NCBI GenBank assembly: GCA_937941555.1
Contig: CALDHJ010000305.1
Coordinates: 1 to 7,943 of the forward strand
DNA length: 7,943 nt
Direction of reading: 5' to 3'
Source: an uncultured Granulosicoccaceae bacterium
GTDB lineage: Bacteria; Pseudomonadota; Gammaproteobacteria; CALCKW01
The position numbers and the translations under genes are program-made. Position 1 is the first letter of the stretch; each line of letters starts with the position of its first letter. Of the stretch, positions 6,987-7,943 are shown piece after piece. The notes beneath the pieces were generated by a model. It saw only the letters and a list, made by a program, of their open reading frames with translations. It was not told the DNA's origin and ran no database searches.

Positions 6987-7023
6987 CGGCCCGTTACTGT
7001 GTCAGTAGCGGGCCGTTTTTTTT
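6987..7023 (+). terminator. Rho-independent terminator after coxM
   Basis: A 13-base-pair stem (6987-6999 with 7003-7015, eleven Watson-Crick pairs plus one G-U wobble at T6995/G7008, rich in G+C at the base) closes a TGT loop and is followed by eight T residues at 7016-7023. It is a strong, textbook terminator that ends only 16 bases before coxD. It should limit transcription of coxD from the coxGSLM promoter. Confidence 0.93.
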
Positions 7024-7039
7024 AACCGGAAATCTTGTT

Positions 7040-7943
7040 ATGTCCAATGCGCTCCCCACGGATGTCGACAGCACGCTTGAATTGCTCGGCGCCCATGATT
7101 ATGTCGCTGATCGTTCGCTTGCCACGGCGTTGTTCCTGAGCCTCTCCCTCGGTCGGCCACTCTTTCTGGAAGGGGATGCCGGTGTTGGCAAAACCGAGAT
7201 TGCCAAGGTTATTGCCACGGCGGTCGGCTCGCCATTGGTTCGGCTCCAGTGCTACGAGGGTCTGGATATCGCGGCTGCGGCGTACGAGTGGAACTACCCG
7301 GCGCAGATGATGGAAATTCGCCTCGCTGAAGCCGGGCAGGGGGCGGCTGACGGTCTGCGCGAGCGGCTCTACAGCGAGGCCTTTCTCACGAGGCGCCCGC
7401 TGTTGCAGGCATTGCAACCCGAGGGCGGTGGCCAGGCGGTTCTGCTGATTGACGAACTCGATCGGGCCGATGAACCCTTTGAGGCTTTTCTGCTTGAAGT
7501 GTTGTCCGACTTTCAGATGTCGATTCCGGAGATGGGAACCGTCAAGGCCGAGACGCAGCCGATTGTTGTGGTCACCTCTAACCGCACGCGCGAGATCCAC
7601 GACGCCATCAAGCGCCGGTGTTTCTACCATTGGGTCGACTACCCGGACGCGACACGTGAACGCGAGATACTGCGCCGCAAGGTGCCGAGCCTGAAGGACG
7701 ATCTCAGTCGCGAGATCGTGGCCTTCGTGCAAAGCCTGCGCGGCATGGACCTGTTCAAATCGCCGGGGGTGGCAGAGACGCTTGACTGGGCACATGCCCT
7801 GACCCAACTCGATGTGGTCTCGCTCGATCCCGAAGTGGTTGATCAGTCGGTCGGTGCATTGCTCAAATACCAGGACGATGTCGCGCGCCTGCGTGGTACC
7901 GAGGCGGCGAGCGTGCTGGAGCAGATTCGCATGGAAATGTCCC
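7040..7943 (+). CDS. coxD: CoxD-like MoxR-family AAA+ ATPase (3' end cut by window edge)
   Basis: Starts at ATG 7040 and reads open to the right edge (301 residues seen). This is a MoxR-type AAA+ ATPase: Walker A GDAGVGKT at 45-52, Walker B LLIDE at 135-139, sensor 1 N181 in VVVTSNRTRE, and candidate arginine-finger residues R192/R193 in IKRRCFYHW. CoxD proteins are about this length, so only the last residues should be missing. In Oligotropha carboxidovorans CoxD is an ATP-driven chaperone required to build the sulphur/copper part of the form I active site, working with the von Willebrand-type proteins CoxE and CoxF. A form II enzyme has no copper cysteine, so here the role may be sulphuration or another maturation step (inferred). 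A weak GGAAA at 7028-7032 is the likely ribosome site. The terminator just upstream separates it from coxM in expression. coxE would be expected beyond the window. Confidence 0.9.
   Translation, partial: MSNALPTDVDSTLELLGAHDYVADRSLATALFLSLSLGRPLFLEGDAGVGKTEIAKVIATAVGSPLVRLQCYEGLDIAAAAYEWNYPAQMMEIRLAEAGQGAADGLRERLYSEAFLTRRPLLQALQPEGGGQAVLLIDELDRADEPFEAFLLEVLSDFQMSIPEMGTVKAETQPIVVVTSNRTREIHDAIKRRCFYHWVDYPDATREREILRRKVPSLKDDLSREIVAFVQSLRGMDLFKSPGVAETLDWAHALTQLDVVSLDPEVVDQSVGALLKYQDDVARLRGTEAASVLEQIRMEMS

Noticed and set aside
7022..7807. Open frame of 261 codons on the minus strand at the right end
   Set aside because: It is antisense to coxD, which has clear Walker A, Walker B and sensor 1 motifs, and it has no recognisable domain.

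Overview
The window is G+C-rich (around 60% by eye) and densely packed. It comes from a bacterium, most likely a marine- or soil-type proteobacterium; a gammaproteobacterium is my best guess, but the sequence does not settle it. It holds two divergently transcribed units separated by about 240 bases of repeat-rich control DNA.

Left unit (minus strand, 2575 down to 1): a FIST-domain sensor protein of the NosP type is followed 13 bases later by a hybrid histidine kinase with a receiver domain (NahK/ErcS' type). The kinase runs off the left edge. Characterised homologues of this pair include PA1975 (NosP, a haem-based nitric oxide sensor) and PA1976 (NahK/ErcS') of Pseudomonas aeruginosa. The pair is therefore probably a nitric oxide or redox sensing module. 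The kinase has no sensor domain of its own apart from an N-terminal coiled coil, so its input most likely comes from the FIST protein.

Middle (2576-2813): no gene. There are three inverted repeats (2625-2639, 2651-2670, 2744-2766) and a 12-base direct repeat pair (2612-2623, 2689-2700). This is a good candidate for shared control of both units.

Right unit (plus strand, 2814 to the right edge): a cox-type molybdenum hydroxylase operon in the order coxG-coxS-coxL-coxM, followed by coxD. CoxS carries two [2Fe-2S] clusters, CoxL the molybdopterin active site and CoxM the FAD; together they would form the usual (LMS)2 enzyme. CoxG is an SRPBCC-fold accessory protein and CoxD a MoxR-type AAA+ ATPase needed for active-site maturation. 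The active-site loop of CoxL reads AYRGAGR and the order is S-L-M. Both mark a form II (putative) CO dehydrogenase, whose real substrate is unsettled. coxS and coxL are translationally coupled (TGATG overlap). A strong intrinsic terminator lies between coxM and coxD and ends only 16 bases before the coxD start, so coxD must depend on readthrough or on its own promoter.

The most interesting aspect is the pairing: a nitric oxide-type FIST/kinase sensor module set back to back with a form II Mo-hydroxylase operon. This suggests, but does not prove, that the enzyme's expression or physiology is tied to NO or redox signalling.
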